DNA of 64,000 nt, taken from NCBI RefSeq assembly GCF_011927835.1, contig NZ_JAATJH010000002.1:1071915-1135914 (forward strand). Reading direction: 5' to 3'. Each line of letters begins with the position of its first letter. The stretch's first letter is position 1. The notes below the pieces were generated by a model that saw only the letters and a program-made list of their open reading frames with translations, searched no databases and was not told the origin of the DNA. This DNA comes from Neolewinella antarctica (GTDB lineage: Bacteria > Bacteroidota > Bacteroidia > Chitinophagales > Saprospiraceae). Shown here piece after piece: positions 37,517 to 46,194 of this stretch. The position numbers and the translations under genes are program-made.

Positions 37517-38452
37517 TTAAAAGAATATGAGCAGCATTAACCCGCCCAGCAGGAGCAATTTGAGTTGCGTGCTGATGCGGTGGTAGTCCGTCGGATTACG
37601 CGCCCGCAGAACCTGGTAGACGATCACCATGAGCGCCAGCGCCAGCACCCCGACGGACACCAAAAGTGCCGGCCGCAAAAAAGCCGCCCAGCCCAGCATG
37701 GCCGGCAACAGAATCGCCAGCGTCACCAAAATACCCAGCATCACCGCGATCTTCCGGCCCGACGCCACGCCCCACAGGACGGGAATGGTCTTGCGCCCCA
37801 CCGCAACGTCACCTTTATAGTCTTCGAGATCTTTCACCAATTCTCGCAACAGGGTCGCCAGGAAGGCGAAAACCATGAACAGAAAACACACACTGAGGCT
37901 CTCCCAAAAAACAGCACTGTTTACCCTGGAAAGCTCGCGCAGCGGCACCCGCTCGGCCAGCAAAATGATTCCCGGTACGCCGGCGCAGTACAAGCCCACG
38001 AGGAGATTACCCAACAGCGGCTGCATCTTAAAGTAGACGCTGTAAATCGCTAAGATGCCCACCGCGACGGGGTAGATCCAAAGCAAATCGCGCTCCCCCA
38101 AACGAAAAGCCAGGAGTTGGCTGACCAGAAAGCCACCGAGAATCAACGCCCCGTAAATCCACTGCACCAGGCCAACGCCCAACTCCTGAACGGGGTTAGT
38201 ATCCGGGCGGTTAATGTCGTCGATAAACTGGTCCTGAATGTCGTTGATCACGTAGCCGGAGGCGGTGATGATGACCGTTGCCAAAGTGAGCTCAAAGAAC
38301 TTAGTGATGTGTAAGTCCGGCGTGATGCCGGCAGCGAGTAAAGCGGGCTGGATAATGTGGTAGCACACGAGGTACTGCGTCAGGGCTACGACCAGTAAGT
38401 TGGGGACGCGTAGCAGCCGAAACAACAGGGGGATATACCGAAATAATGTCAT
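37517..38452 (-). CDS. UbiA-family prenyltransferase
   Basis: A 311-residue integral membrane protein with about eight or nine hydrophobic segments. The two Asp-rich motifs are NDIQDQFIDDINRPD near residue 68 and DLEDYKGD near residue 205, which bind Mg-prenyl diphosphate. Relatives in Bacteroidota are annotated as geranylgeranylglycerol-phosphate geranylgeranyltransferase-like; the acceptor cannot be told here. The ATG at 38450-38452 is preferred to an upstream TTG at 38461. A TATCTTGC box ends five bases before the ATG. The WlbB-like gene starts 12 bases past its stop, so they may be cotranscribed. Confidence 0.85.
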   Translation of the reverse strand: MTLFRYIPLLFRLLRVPNLLVVALTQYLVCYHIIQPALLAAGITPDLHITKFFELTLATVIITASGYVINDIQDQFIDDINRPDTNPVQELGVGLVQWIYGALILGGFLVSQLLAFRLGERDLLWIYPVAVGILAIYSVYFKMQPLLGNLLVGLYCAGVPGIILLAERVPLRELSRVNSAVFWESLSVCFLFMVFAFLATLLRELVKDLEDYKGDVAVGRKTIPVLWGVASGRKIAVMLGILVTLAILLPAMLGWAAFLRPALLVSVGVLALALMVIVYQVLRARNPTDYHRISTQLKLLLLGGLMLLIFF

Positions 38453-38457
38453 CGGCC

Positions 38458-38465
38458 GCAAGATA
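38458..38465 (-). promoter_or_regulatory. -7 box TATCTTGC, near-leaderless
   Basis: Five bases separate the box from the UbiA-family start codon. Confidence 0.4.
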
Positions 38466-38496
38466 GCCGCAATTGAAGCGGGACCACATACGGAAA

Positions 38497-38530
38497 GGCC
38501 AGATTGTGCTCGCTGGAGCGCAATCTGGCC
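38497..38530 (-). terminator. Terminator hairpin after the acyl-CoA dehydrogenase gene
   Basis: A 15-bp stem with one mismatch (38497-38511 with 38516-38530) around a four-base loop, 52 bases past the stop. On the minus strand it ends in CCTTTCC, a weak T-run. Confidence 0.6.
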
Positions 38531-38582
38531 AAAAGAATCTTATTTGCGTACGAAGCTTACGCAGTCTTCCGTGAAAAAAGGA

Positions 38583-39743
38583 TTAGCCTTTCAACAGGCC
38601 GCGGCTGATGACGAGCTTCTGAATTTCGGAAGTGCCCTCACCGATGGTGAGCAACTTACAGTCCCGGTAAAACTTCTCGGCGGGGTACTCGCGCGTGAAG
38701 CCGTAGCCACCGAAAATTTGCACGCCTTCGTTGGCGACCTTACAAGCCGTTTCACTTGCGTGGAGCTTGGCCATGGCGGAAAGCTTCGTTACGGGAAGAT
38801 GAGCGTCTTTGAGTCGACCCGCCTCGCGCGTCAGTAACTCGGCCGCTTCGATCTCGGTCGCCATTTCGGCGAGTTTGAAGGCGATTGCCTGGAACTTGCT
38901 GATGGCCTTGCCGAACTGCTCACGCTCCTTAGAGTAAGCGAGGGCAGCGTTGAAGGCACCGCGGGCGATACCGACGGATAGTGCGGCGATGCTGATGCGG
39001 CCACCGTCGAGAATCTTCATGGACTGGATGAAACCTTCACCTACTTCGCCCAGAATCCGGTCGGCGGGGAGGTGGCAATCTTCAAAGATCAGTTCGGCCG
39101 TCTCGCTGGCGCGCATACCGAGTTTCATCTCTTTTTTGCCACCGCGGAAACCCTTGTCGGTCCGTTCGACGACGAAGGCCGTCATGCCGTGGCTGTCCAA
39201 CAGTTCGCCCGTCCGGACGATGACAACGGCTACCTCACCACTGATGCCGTGGGTAATGAAGTTTTTGGCACCGTTGAGGATGTAGCTGCCGTCGGGCTGC
39301 TTTTCGGCAACGGTACGCATCCGGCCGGCGTCGGAGCCGGTGTTGGGCTCAGTTAATCCCCAGGCGCCGAGGTGTTCGCCACTGGCGAGGGCTGGGAGGT
39401 ACTTCTGCTTCTGTGCTTCAGTACCGAACATCAGAATATGGTTGGTGCAGAGTGAGTTGTGCGCCGCGACGCTCAGGCCGATGGAACCACAAACGCGGGC
39501 GATCTCGTCGATAATCGTGATGTACTCGGCGTAACCGAGGCCGGTGCCGCCGTATTCTTCGGGGACGAGCACGCCCATGAAGCCATATTCACCCATCAGC
39601 GTAAAGAGTTCGCGGGGGAAGGATTCTTCCTCGTCCCACTTCATGAAGTCGGGGAGAATGTGTGCTTCGGCGAAGTCGCGGGCACTCTGACGGATCATTT
39701 CTTGTTGCTCCTGTGCGGGGCTTTGGGTTGGGGTAGTTACCAT
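38583..39743 (-). CDS. Acyl-CoA dehydrogenase, short-chain type
   Basis: A 386-residue flavoprotein that oxidises acyl-CoA in fatty-acid or branched amino-acid breakdown. GAWGLTEPNTGSDAG and NGAKNFITHG bind FAD and substrate. The C-terminal FGGYGFTREYPAEKFYRDCKLLTIGEGTSEIQ contains the catalytic Glu of the butyryl-CoA dehydrogenase type (GEGTSEIQ). An HMG-CoA lyase gene at 59 kb suggests leucine degradation in this organism, but the two are far apart. A -7 box at 39772-39779 and the hairpin at 38497 suggest a single-gene transcript. Confidence 0.94.
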   Translation of the reverse strand: MVTTPTQSPAQEQQEMIRQSARDFAEAHILPDFMKWDEEESFPRELFTLMGEYGFMGVLVPEEYGGTGLGYAEYITIIDEIARVCGSIGLSVAAHNSLCTNHILMFGTEAQKQKYLPALASGEHLGAWGLTEPNTGSDAGRMRTVAEKQPDGSYILNGAKNFITHGISGEVAVVIVRTGELLDSHGMTAFVVERTDKGFRGGKKEMKLGMRASETAELIFEDCHLPADRILGEVGEGFIQSMKILDGGRISIAALSVGIARGAFNAALAYSKEREQFGKAISKFQAIAFKLAEMATEIEAAELLTREAGRLKDAHLPVTKLSAMAKLHASETACKVANEGVQIFGGYGFTREYPAEKFYRDCKLLTIGEGTSEIQKLVISRGLLKG

Positions 39744-39771
39744 GGCGGAGGCGGTTTAAGGCTTTGTAATA

Positions 39772-39779
39772 TAAAGATA
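39772..39779 (-). promoter_or_regulatory. -7 box TATCTTTA before the acyl-CoA dehydrogenase gene
   Basis: A one-base variant of TAnnTTTG, 28 bases upstream of the start. Confidence 0.4.
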
Positions 39780-39935
39780 AGTGTAAAATGCGGCAATTGG
39801 TTCTGAGAAGTAGCGCATTCGCCGGTAAATATAGTCTCTTTGGCGGCATTTGGTGCGTTAATTTTAGTTTAGGCATCGTAAATAAACTTGCTTCTGGGGT
39901 GTTCGCCGATTTGCTCGATCGGGAGAAGTGGATCG

Positions 39936-39952
39936 GGCGCGGTCGCAGGTGC
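39936..39952 (+). repeat. 17-bp dispersed word, copy 12 (intergenic)
   Basis: GGCGCGGTCGCAGGTGC, identical to copy 8. It is the left half of an inverted pair with copy 13 in the 378-base divergent gap 39744-40121, which otherwise holds only promoter sequence. Confidence 0.8.
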
Positions 39953-40032
39953 CGGGTAAATCAGGAGATGGCCAGGGAAATATGGCGTATTCGGTGGACC
40001 ATTCCCCCCAGCTTTCACGGCCAACAAACTTT

Positions 40033-40050
40033 GCATCCCGCGACCGCGCC
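40033..40050 (-). repeat. 17-bp dispersed word, copy 13 (intergenic)
   Basis: A consensus copy with a one-base insertion. Its last 11 bases are an exact reverse complement of the start of copy 12. Confidence 0.6.
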
Positions 40051-40121
40051 CCCCGAAAAACAGGCCGACACAACCAACTACCCCCGCCGCCGTTTACCCT
40101 ATTCAATCCCCAAAAGAATCT

Positions 40122-41600
40122 ATGGCTAATCACCCGACCACCCTCGGCGCACTCAAGGCGACGGACTATAAATCGCGCAGCGTAAAACAAGAACTCCGCG
40201 AGAACCTGATCACCAAGCTCAAGAATAAAGAAGAAGTTTTTCCCGGCATCATTGGCTTCGACGATACCGTGCTGCCGGACGTACAGCGCGCCGTGCTGAG
40301 CCGCCACAGCATTCTCTTACTGGGTTTGCGGGGCCAGGCGAAGACTCGAATCGCCCGCCTGCTCGTGACGCTACTGGATGAATACATGCCCATCGTTAAG
40401 GGAAGTGAACTAAACGACGACCCCCTCGCGCCCATCAGCCGTTACGCCGTCGACCTGATTGCCGAGCACGGCGACGATACCCCCATCGAGTGGGTCCACC
40501 GCGACTCCCGCTACGTAGAAAAGCTCGCTACCCCCGACGTAAGCGTGGCCGACCTCATCGGCGACGTCGACCCCATCAAAGCCGCCACCCAGAAGCTGAC
40601 TTACGCCGACGAGCGCGTGATCCACTTCGGTCTCGTGCCCCGCGCCCATCGCGGCATCTTCGTGATCAACGAGCTGCCCGACCTCCAGGCGCGTATTCAG
40701 GTATCCTTGTTCAATATCCTCCAAGAAGGCGACATCCAGATCCGGGGCTTTAAGCTCCGGCTGCCGCTCGACATTCAGTTCATCTTTACGGCCAACCCCG
40801 AAGACTACACCAACCGCGGCAGCATCATTACGCCGCTGAAGGACCGGATTCAGAGCCAGATCCTGACCCACTACCCCAAGACGATCGAGACGGCCAAGGC
40901 CATCACCAAGCAGGAAGCCGGTCAGGTAAAAGAACAGGCCGACATGGTTGCCGTAGACGATTTGCTGCAAACCATGCTCGAACGCATCGCCTTTGCCGCC
41001 CGCGACAGCGAGTACGTCGACGAGAAGTCCGGCGTCTCCGCCCGGATGAGCATCACCGCGCTGGAAAATATGATCTCCACCGCCGAACGCCGTGCCCTGC
41101 TCGCGAGCGATACTGAAACCGACGCTCGCATCACCGACTTCTGGGGTGTCGTCCCCGCCATCACCGGCAAGGTCGAGCTCGTCTACGAAGGCGAACAGGA
41201 AGGCGCCTACGGGGTAGCCATGAATTTGCTCGGTAAGGTCATCAAGGATACCTTCCTCGAATTCTTCCCCGACCCCAACGCCGCTACCGCCGACGGACGT
41301 GGTACCAGCGATCCCTACGGTATTATCCGCGCCTACTTCAGCGGCGGCAACGTGGCCGAATTGATGATCGACGGCTCCAACGCGGATTATCACGACGCGC
41401 TCAACGGCGTGGCCGGCCTCAGGAAGTTCGTCACCGGAACCATCGAGCGCGATCTTTCCGAAGCAGAGACTTATCTCTACATGGAACTCGTGCTGCACGG
41501 CCTGGCCGAAACGGAAATCCTTAACAAGGAATCTATCCAGAACGGTCTTAGCTTCAAGGATATCTTGTCGGACATGTTTGGGTCGGAGGATCTTTACTAA
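40122..41600 (+). CDS. MoxR/magnesium-chelatase-type AAA+ ATPase
   Basis: A 492-residue cytoplasmic ATPase. The Walker A is GLRGQAKT (near residue 69; the usual GKT glycine is Ala), Walker B is GIFVINELPDL, and LPLDIQFIFTANPEDYTNRG is sensor I. MoxR proteins usually work with a von Willebrand factor A protein to load metals or cofactors. Here no VWA gene follows; a lactonase-like gene does, so the ATPase is an orphan. The start ATG is preceded by a long divergent gap containing two 17-bp words in inverted orientation. Confidence 0.87.
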   Translation: MANHPTTLGALKATDYKSRSVKQELRENLITKLKNKEEVFPGIIGFDDTVLPDVQRAVLSRHSILLLGLRGQAKTRIARLLVTLLDEYMPIVKGSELNDDPLAPISRYAVDLIAEHGDDTPIEWVHRDSRYVEKLATPDVSVADLIGDVDPIKAATQKLTYADERVIHFGLVPRAHRGIFVINELPDLQARIQVSLFNILQEGDIQIRGFKLRLPLDIQFIFTANPEDYTNRGSIITPLKDRIQSQILTHYPKTIETAKAITKQEAGQVKEQADMVAVDDLLQTMLERIAFAARDSEYVDEKSGVSARMSITALENMISTAERRALLASDTETDARITDFWGVVPAITGKVELVYEGEQEGAYGVAMNLLGKVIKDTFLEFFPDPNAATADGRGTSDPYGIIRAYFSGGNVAELMIDGSNADYHDALNGVAGLRKFVTGTIERDLSEAETYLYMELVLHGLAETEILNKESIQNGLSFKDILSDMFGSEDLY

Positions 41601-41657
41601 ACCAAATGCTTATCATTGTGCTTACCGCAGCCCATTGGGGTGCAAAAGCTCAAGAAT

Positions 41658-42701
41658 ATGCTTATAGTTGGTGGATACACCCAACGAGTGGACGAGAATA
41701 CCCCGGGCAAAGCCCGGGGTATTTCTGTTTATGACTGGCTGCCCGGGGAGGCGGGCCTGAAGTTTCTCGGCTTCGTCAAAACGTCGAATCCTAGTTACGT
41801 ACTGACCGACCAGTCGCGGCAAATCATCTATGCCGTCAACGAACATTCCGCCGCGGAGGGCGCGGCGGTGGTGGCCTTTAAGGTCAGTCGGAAGAAAGAG
41901 GATAAACTGTCGTTCCGGGAAATAGGACAAGTGCCGTTGGCCGGGGACGATCCGTGTCATCTTGCCTTCGCGGGCCGCAACCTCGTCGTGTCGTGCTACA
42001 CGAGCGGGCAGGTCATGATTCTGCCGCTCGATGTGGAAGGCGCGTTGGGTACGGTGAGCCAGACGTTCACGTTCGCGGCGGATAATGGCCGGGAAGCGCA
42101 CGCGCACTGCTCCGTGTTCCAACCCCTGCCGGCACAAATCCTGGTAGCGGACCTGGGGTCGGACCGGCTACGGGTCCTGCGCCGGGAAGACGACGGTTCC
42201 TTTACGCACGCGGCGGAACTAGACCTTGAATTTCCGGACAAACAGGGCCCGCGCCACGTTGCGCTGCACCCCACCGGGCAGTACGCCGTCGTCAACGGAG
42301 AGCGGGAGGGTAGGGTGCGGCTCCTCACTTTATCCGGCGACCGGCCCCGCATCACGCACACGGCCAATGCCCTGCCCGAACGGGTGCTGGACGAGGCGTG
42401 GGGCGCGGCCATCCGCATCAGTAAAAACGGTAAGATGGTCTACACGACCGACCGGAATTTCAGCGTCGTGCACGCCCTGCGCATCGACGAGCGGTCGGCC
42501 GTCGTGCGGTTCCGGCACAGCGACCCCAGCGGTGGTGACCAACCGCGGGACGTAATCCTTTCGCCCGACGGCGACTGGCTGTTCACGGCCAACACGGCGT
42601 CCAGCTCGGTGGGTATTTTCAAGATCGACCCCAGTGGAGAGCTGACGCACTACCGTACGGTCCCGAAAGTACCGACGCCGACTTCCTTCGCTTGGTTGTA
42701 A
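41658..42701 (+). CDS. Lactonase-family beta-propeller protein
   Basis: A 347-residue seven-bladed beta-propeller of the 6-phosphogluconolactonase (YbhE) family: MLIVGGYTQR at the start, HAHCSVFQPL, PDKQGPRHVALHPTGQYA and GGDQPRDVILSPDGDWLF are typical. The role could be lactone hydrolysis in sugar metabolism or something else within this broad family. The ATG at 41658 directly precedes the first blade; a longer frame from 41616 is not needed. A perfect 12-bp hairpin with an AAA loop lies inside the coding sequence at 41697-41723. Confidence 0.85.
   Translation: MLIVGGYTQRVDENTPGKARGISVYDWLPGEAGLKFLGFVKTSNPSYVLTDQSRQIIYAVNEHSAAEGAAVVAFKVSRKKEDKLSFREIGQVPLAGDDPCHLAFAGRNLVVSCYTSGQVMILPLDVEGALGTVSQTFTFAADNGREAHAHCSVFQPLPAQILVADLGSDRLRVLRREDDGSFTHAAELDLEFPDKQGPRHVALHPTGQYAVVNGEREGRVRLLTLSGDRPRITHTANALPERVLDEAWGAAIRISKNGKMVYTTDRNFSVVHALRIDERSAVVRFRHSDPSGGDQPRDVILSPDGDWLFTANTASSSVGIFKIDPSGELTHYRTVPKVPTPTSFAWL
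41697..41723 (+). repeat. Perfect 12-bp hairpin inside the lactonase gene
   Basis: AATACCCCGGGC (41697-41708) and GCCCGGGGTATT (41712-41723) pair perfectly around AAA. It encodes NTPGKARGI near residue 15. It looks like a terminator stem but sits in codons without a following T-run. Confidence 0.7.
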
Positions 42702-42763
42702 GTTTACGTTAGCGAAACCACCGCACCAATTTGCCCTTCGGTATCGCGCGCAAGCATGTCATC

Positions 42764-43882
42764 ATGAAACCACACTGGTTGTTGGGTCTGGCCTTGTTGC
42801 CGGTGGGGTACATCGCGCGAAAGGTGCGTAATGACCCACAATTTGGCGCGGGCGCGGGTGCCATGAAACGGGGGAGAAAGAAAAGGTCGGTGGCGTGGAA
42901 AATGGGCTCGTACCGGAACCTAGACAAGACACCGATCAAAGAAGATTTTAGTAGTTTGTTGGGCGATCTGTATGGTTATCTGAAGGCAACGAATACGCAA
43001 CCTTCGAAACCTCTTCCGATCGCGGTCGCCAACACCAATTCCATGGTGGACCCCACGAAGGACTACCTCACCTGGTTCGGCCATTCCGCGTTGCGGTTAG
43101 AGACGGCGGGGAAAACCTTGTTGCTCGATCCGATGCTCGGTGAGTGGGTTGCTCCGGTGCCCTTCCTGGGCCACCGTTTTCCTTACAAAGATTATCACCC
43201 CGTCAGTGAAATTGGGGATGTCGATTTGGTTGTCTATTCTCACGATCATTACGATCATTTAGACTACGATACTTTTCTCGCGCTCAAGGACCGGGTCAAG
43301 CACTATTTGGTGCCAATTGGCGTCGGCGCTCACCTGCGCGAATGGGGTGTCCCCGCCGAAGAAATTACGGAACTGGATTGGTGGGAGTCTGCTGAACTAG
43401 CCGGCTGTGATTTTACCCTCACGCCGGCCCGCCACTTCAGCGGCCGGGCGACGGGGACGCGAAATAAGTCGCTTTGGGGTGGCTTCGCCATTCGGACCTC
43501 TCTGGATCATCACCTATTCTTTGGAGGCGATAGTGGTTACGGCAGGCACTTCAAGGAAATTGGAAAAAGACTCGGCCCATTCGACGTCACCATGCTCGAT
43601 TGCGGACAGTACCACGACCGGTGGAAAAACGTTCACATGCTTCCCGAAGAGGCATTGCGGGCGCACGCGGACCTTGGGGGGGTAAGCTTGTTACCGATTC
43701 ACTGGGGCGCTTTTAGCCTGAGTGACCATTCCTGGTCGGAGCCGGCGGAGAGAATCGTGGCGGCCGATGATAAGAATGTTGTCATCAGCCCGATGGTGGG
43801 GCAACGGTTCGATCTTGATTTGGTAGAAAAGTGTAAGTCGGAATGGTGGAAGTTCGATGACTTTGTGCCAGAAGCAGAATAA
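42764..43882 (+). CDS. MBL-fold hydrolase, RomA/NAPE-PLD-like
   Basis: A 372-residue protein. A hydrophobic start (MKPHWLLGLALLPVGYIA) may anchor or export it. The metallo-beta-lactamase core has HSALRLETAGKTLLLDPML, the zinc motif YSHDHYDHLDY, TPARHFSGR, and FGGDSGYG. This matches the RomA/N-acyl-phosphatidylethanolamine phospholipase D-like group; the substrate is unknown. A 17-bp word encodes FGAGAGAM at residues 27-34, between the hydrophobic segment and the domain. The ATG at 42764 is preferred to 42731 for the hydrophobic start. Confidence 0.85.
   Translation: MKPHWLLGLALLPVGYIARKVRNDPQFGAGAGAMKRGRKKRSVAWKMGSYRNLDKTPIKEDFSSLLGDLYGYLKATNTQPSKPLPIAVANTNSMVDPTKDYLTWFGHSALRLETAGKTLLLDPMLGEWVAPVPFLGHRFPYKDYHPVSEIGDVDLVVYSHDHYDHLDYDTFLALKDRVKHYLVPIGVGAHLREWGVPAEEITELDWWESAELAGCDFTLTPARHFSGRATGTRNKSLWGGFAIRTSLDHHLFFGGDSGYGRHFKEIGKRLGPFDVTMLDCGQYHDRWKNVHMLPEEALRAHADLGGVSLLPIHWGAFSLSDHSWSEPAERIVAADDKNVVISPMVGQRFDLDLVEKCKSEWWKFDDFVPEAE
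42845..42861 (+). repeat. 17-bp dispersed word, copy 14
   Basis: One mismatch to consensus. It is read as GAGAGA in the MBL hydrolase N-terminal linker. Confidence 0.7.
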
Positions 43883-43935
43883 GCCCTCGTCCGGAAGTAG
43901 ATCCAATTATCCCCGCTTTTTGACCAACTTAATTT

Positions 43936-43952
43936 GCACCCGCGACTGCGCC
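43936..43952 (-). repeat. 17-bp dispersed word, copy 15 (intergenic)
   Basis: One mismatch to consensus, in the 132-base gap before the DUF1080 gene. It is flanked by AATTTG and CAAATT, so the word sits inside a small inverted repeat. Confidence 0.7.
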
Positions 43953-44014
43953 AAATTACTGGCCGCAGGCAGTGCATTGTTTCTATCTTGCTCCCACAAT
44001 GTAAAAGTCGATCC

Positions 44015-44749
44015 ATGAAATTTATTTACTTAAGCCTCTGTGTTTTACTGGCTTTTGGCCTCGATGCACAGATTACCGATCCGAAAGCAACGGAGTTTTA
44101 TACCCCCGTCCCCCCGAAAGTGGAATCCGGCGAAAGCATTGGCACTCCGCCGAGTGACGCCATTGTGCTACTCGGTCTCGAAGGGGATTTGAGTGCATGG
44201 GTTGCGAAAAAAGATAGCTCCCCCGTAGCTTGGACCGTCGCGGACGGTGTCATGACCGTAAAAGCCGGCACCGGAGACATCAAAACCCGCCGCACCTTTG
44301 GTGACGTCCAACTACACCTAGAATGGCGGAGCCCGAACGAGCCCGACAAGGAAGGGCAGAACCGGGGTAACTCCGGCGTTTTTCTAATGGACCGCTACGA
44401 AGTACAAATCCTGGAAAGCAACGGCGGCGAGACTTACACGAACGGCCAGGCCGGGAGTATTTACAAGGAAAGCCCACCGCTCGTCAACGTGACTAGCAAG
44501 ATGGGTGACTGGAATACTTACAATATTGTATTCATGAAGCCCCACTTTAATGCGGACGGAATGCTCATCCGCCCGGCTACCATTACGGTGCTGCACAACG
44601 GCGTTCTCATACAAAATCACTGGGAGATCAAAGGCGTGACCGAGTACATCGGCTTGCATAAATACACGGCGCACGGGGATGATGTGATCAGTCTGCAGGA
44701 CCACAGTAACGAGGTTTCTTATCGGAATATCTGGGTAAGGGAGCTTTAA
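44015..44749 (+). CDS. Secreted DUF1080 (3-keto-disaccharide hydrolase-like) protein
   Basis: A 244-residue protein with a signal peptide (MKFIYLSLCVLLAFGLDAQ). The concanavalin-like DUF1080 domain shows VLLGLEGDLSAWVAKKDSSPVAW, DVQLHLEWRSPNE, NSGVFLMDRYEVQILES and IGLHKYTAHGDDVISLQDHSNEVSYRNIWVREL. Some members hydrolyse 3-keto-glycosides; others bind sugars. The ATG at 44015 is chosen for the signal peptide. The glycerate kinase gene follows 34 bases downstream, so the two may be cotranscribed. Confidence 0.88.
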   Translation: MKFIYLSLCVLLAFGLDAQITDPKATEFYTPVPPKVESGESIGTPPSDAIVLLGLEGDLSAWVAKKDSSPVAWTVADGVMTVKAGTGDIKTRRTFGDVQLHLEWRSPNEPDKEGQNRGNSGVFLMDRYEVQILESNGGETYTNGQAGSIYKESPPLVNVTSKMGDWNTYNIVFMKPHFNADGMLIRPATITVLHNGVLIQNHWEIKGVTEYIGLHKYTAHGDDVISLQDHSNEVSYRNIWVREL

Positions 44750-44783
44750 CCGGTCATTGGTTTACGATGAAAATGTAGGTATT

Positions 44784-45902
44784 GTGCGCGTACTCATTTG
44801 TCCGGATAAATTTAAAGGATCGCTAACCGCGCGGGAGGTGATCGACAGCATTCGATTGGGTATTTTGCAAGCTGACCCCACGGCGCAAATTATTAGCCAG
44901 CCACTGGCGGATGGTGGGGAAGGGTCGTTGAGCATCGTCCGGGACTTATTTGCATTACAAGAACACCGGCTGGAAGTAACCGGCCCGTTACGCCGCCCGG
45001 TGATGGCAACTTATTTGATGGGAGACGGCGTGGCTTACATCGAATCCGCCAGCGCCTGTGGCTTGCAGTTGGTACCGCCGCACCGGCGCGACCCGGGATT
45101 CACCACAACGATCGGCGTGGGGCAATTGATTGAAGACGCGTTGGCGCGGGGGGCGAAGGAGATCAATCTGTTTCTGGGGGGAAGCGCGACCAATGACGGG
45201 GGCGTGGGCATGGCCGCCGCACTGGGTTACCAGTTCTTTAGTGACCGGGGGAATGACTTCGTGCCTAGTGGAGACTCTTTGGGTTACGTCACCAAGGTTG
45301 ATGCTTCGGGGGTAGGGGAGGTTTTAAAGAAGGCAACCGTCCGGGCGATTTGTGACGTGCGGAATCCTTTGCTTGGGCCGAATGGCGCTACGTATGTCTA
45401 TGCGGTACAAAAGGGGGCTACGGTTGAAGAATTGCCCGTGCTGGAAAACAACCTTAGTCATCTGGACGCGGTGCTGGAAGGAGTATCATCACAGGACACA
45501 CAAGAATTACCGGGGGCCGGCGCGGCGGGTGGGCTTGGCTACGGCGCCGCTGTTTTTCTCGGCGCAGAACTGATTTCCGGTTCGGACTGGCTAATGGACG
45601 CGGTGAACCTGCGCGGTCTTATGCAAGAAGCAGACTTGGTGATTACCGGCGAAGGGAAGGTCGACCGGCAGACGCTTTCCGGGAAGGTGGTCGCTGGGGT
45701 GGGGCGACTGGGGCTGGAGCTTGGCGTGCCCGTTTGGGCGGTGGCGGGGGTGAATGAGTTGGGGCAGGCGGAGTTGCCGGCGGGGGTGGCGCGGGTGCTG
45801 GCTTTGGTGGATTTGCCGGGGGTTACGGTGGGGCGGGCGGTGCGGGGGGCTGGGGGGCTTTTGGTTGGGTTGGTGGCTGGGGAACTAAGTAGTGATAATT
45901 AG
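44784..45902 (+). CDS. Glycerate 2-kinase
   Basis: A 372-residue GlxK/GarK-type glycerate kinase: VRVLICPDKFKGSLTAREV, ADGGEGS, IESASACGLQLV, FLGGSATNDGGVGMAAALGYQF, GAGAAGGLGYGA and LVITGEGKVDRQTLSGKVV are all typical. It phosphorylates D-glycerate in the cytoplasm. I start it at the GTG at 44784 (VRVLICPDK), since family members begin with this strand; a TTG at 44757 is also possible. The last 120 bases are strongly G-rich. A 292-base AT-rich gap follows. Confidence 0.92.
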   Translation: MRVLICPDKFKGSLTAREVIDSIRLGILQADPTAQIISQPLADGGEGSLSIVRDLFALQEHRLEVTGPLRRPVMATYLMGDGVAYIESASACGLQLVPPHRRDPGFTTTIGVGQLIEDALARGAKEINLFLGGSATNDGGVGMAAALGYQFFSDRGNDFVPSGDSLGYVTKVDASGVGEVLKKATVRAICDVRNPLLGPNGATYVYAVQKGATVEELPVLENNLSHLDAVLEGVSSQDTQELPGAGAAGGLGYGAAVFLGAELISGSDWLMDAVNLRGLMQEADLVITGEGKVDRQTLSGKVVAGVGRLGLELGVPVWAVAGVNELGQAELPAGVARVLALVDLPGVTVGRAVRGAGGLLVGLVAGELSSDN

Positions 45903-46092
45903 GTACCACTAATTACGTGTTACACTGTGTAAAGTAGTTGAATGAGCGTTTATAAGATCGACGACGAAAGGTAGTTAGTACTTAATTTCAGTCAACTGGT
46001 AAACGTTAAAAAAGTGTTAACGTATTTAATCGGGGGTCGATGTGTACTTGACATTGACTTTATCAATATATATTTATACCATACATCCAGTA

Positions 46093-46100
46093 TACCTTTG
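46093..46100 (+). promoter_or_regulatory. -7 box TACCTTTG upstream of the poly-C lipoprotein gene
   Basis: An exact TAnnTTTG match 94 bases upstream of the ATG at 46195. The rest of the 45903-46194 gap is AT-rich; no other signal was seen. Confidence 0.5.
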
Positions 46101-46194
46101 CTTAATAGCTGTTGCTAGCTACTCCAAATAGGCCCGTTTGTGGTGAATAAATTTAGCTGCTAAGCATCTCTCATTTTATCTAAAATCCTTTCTA

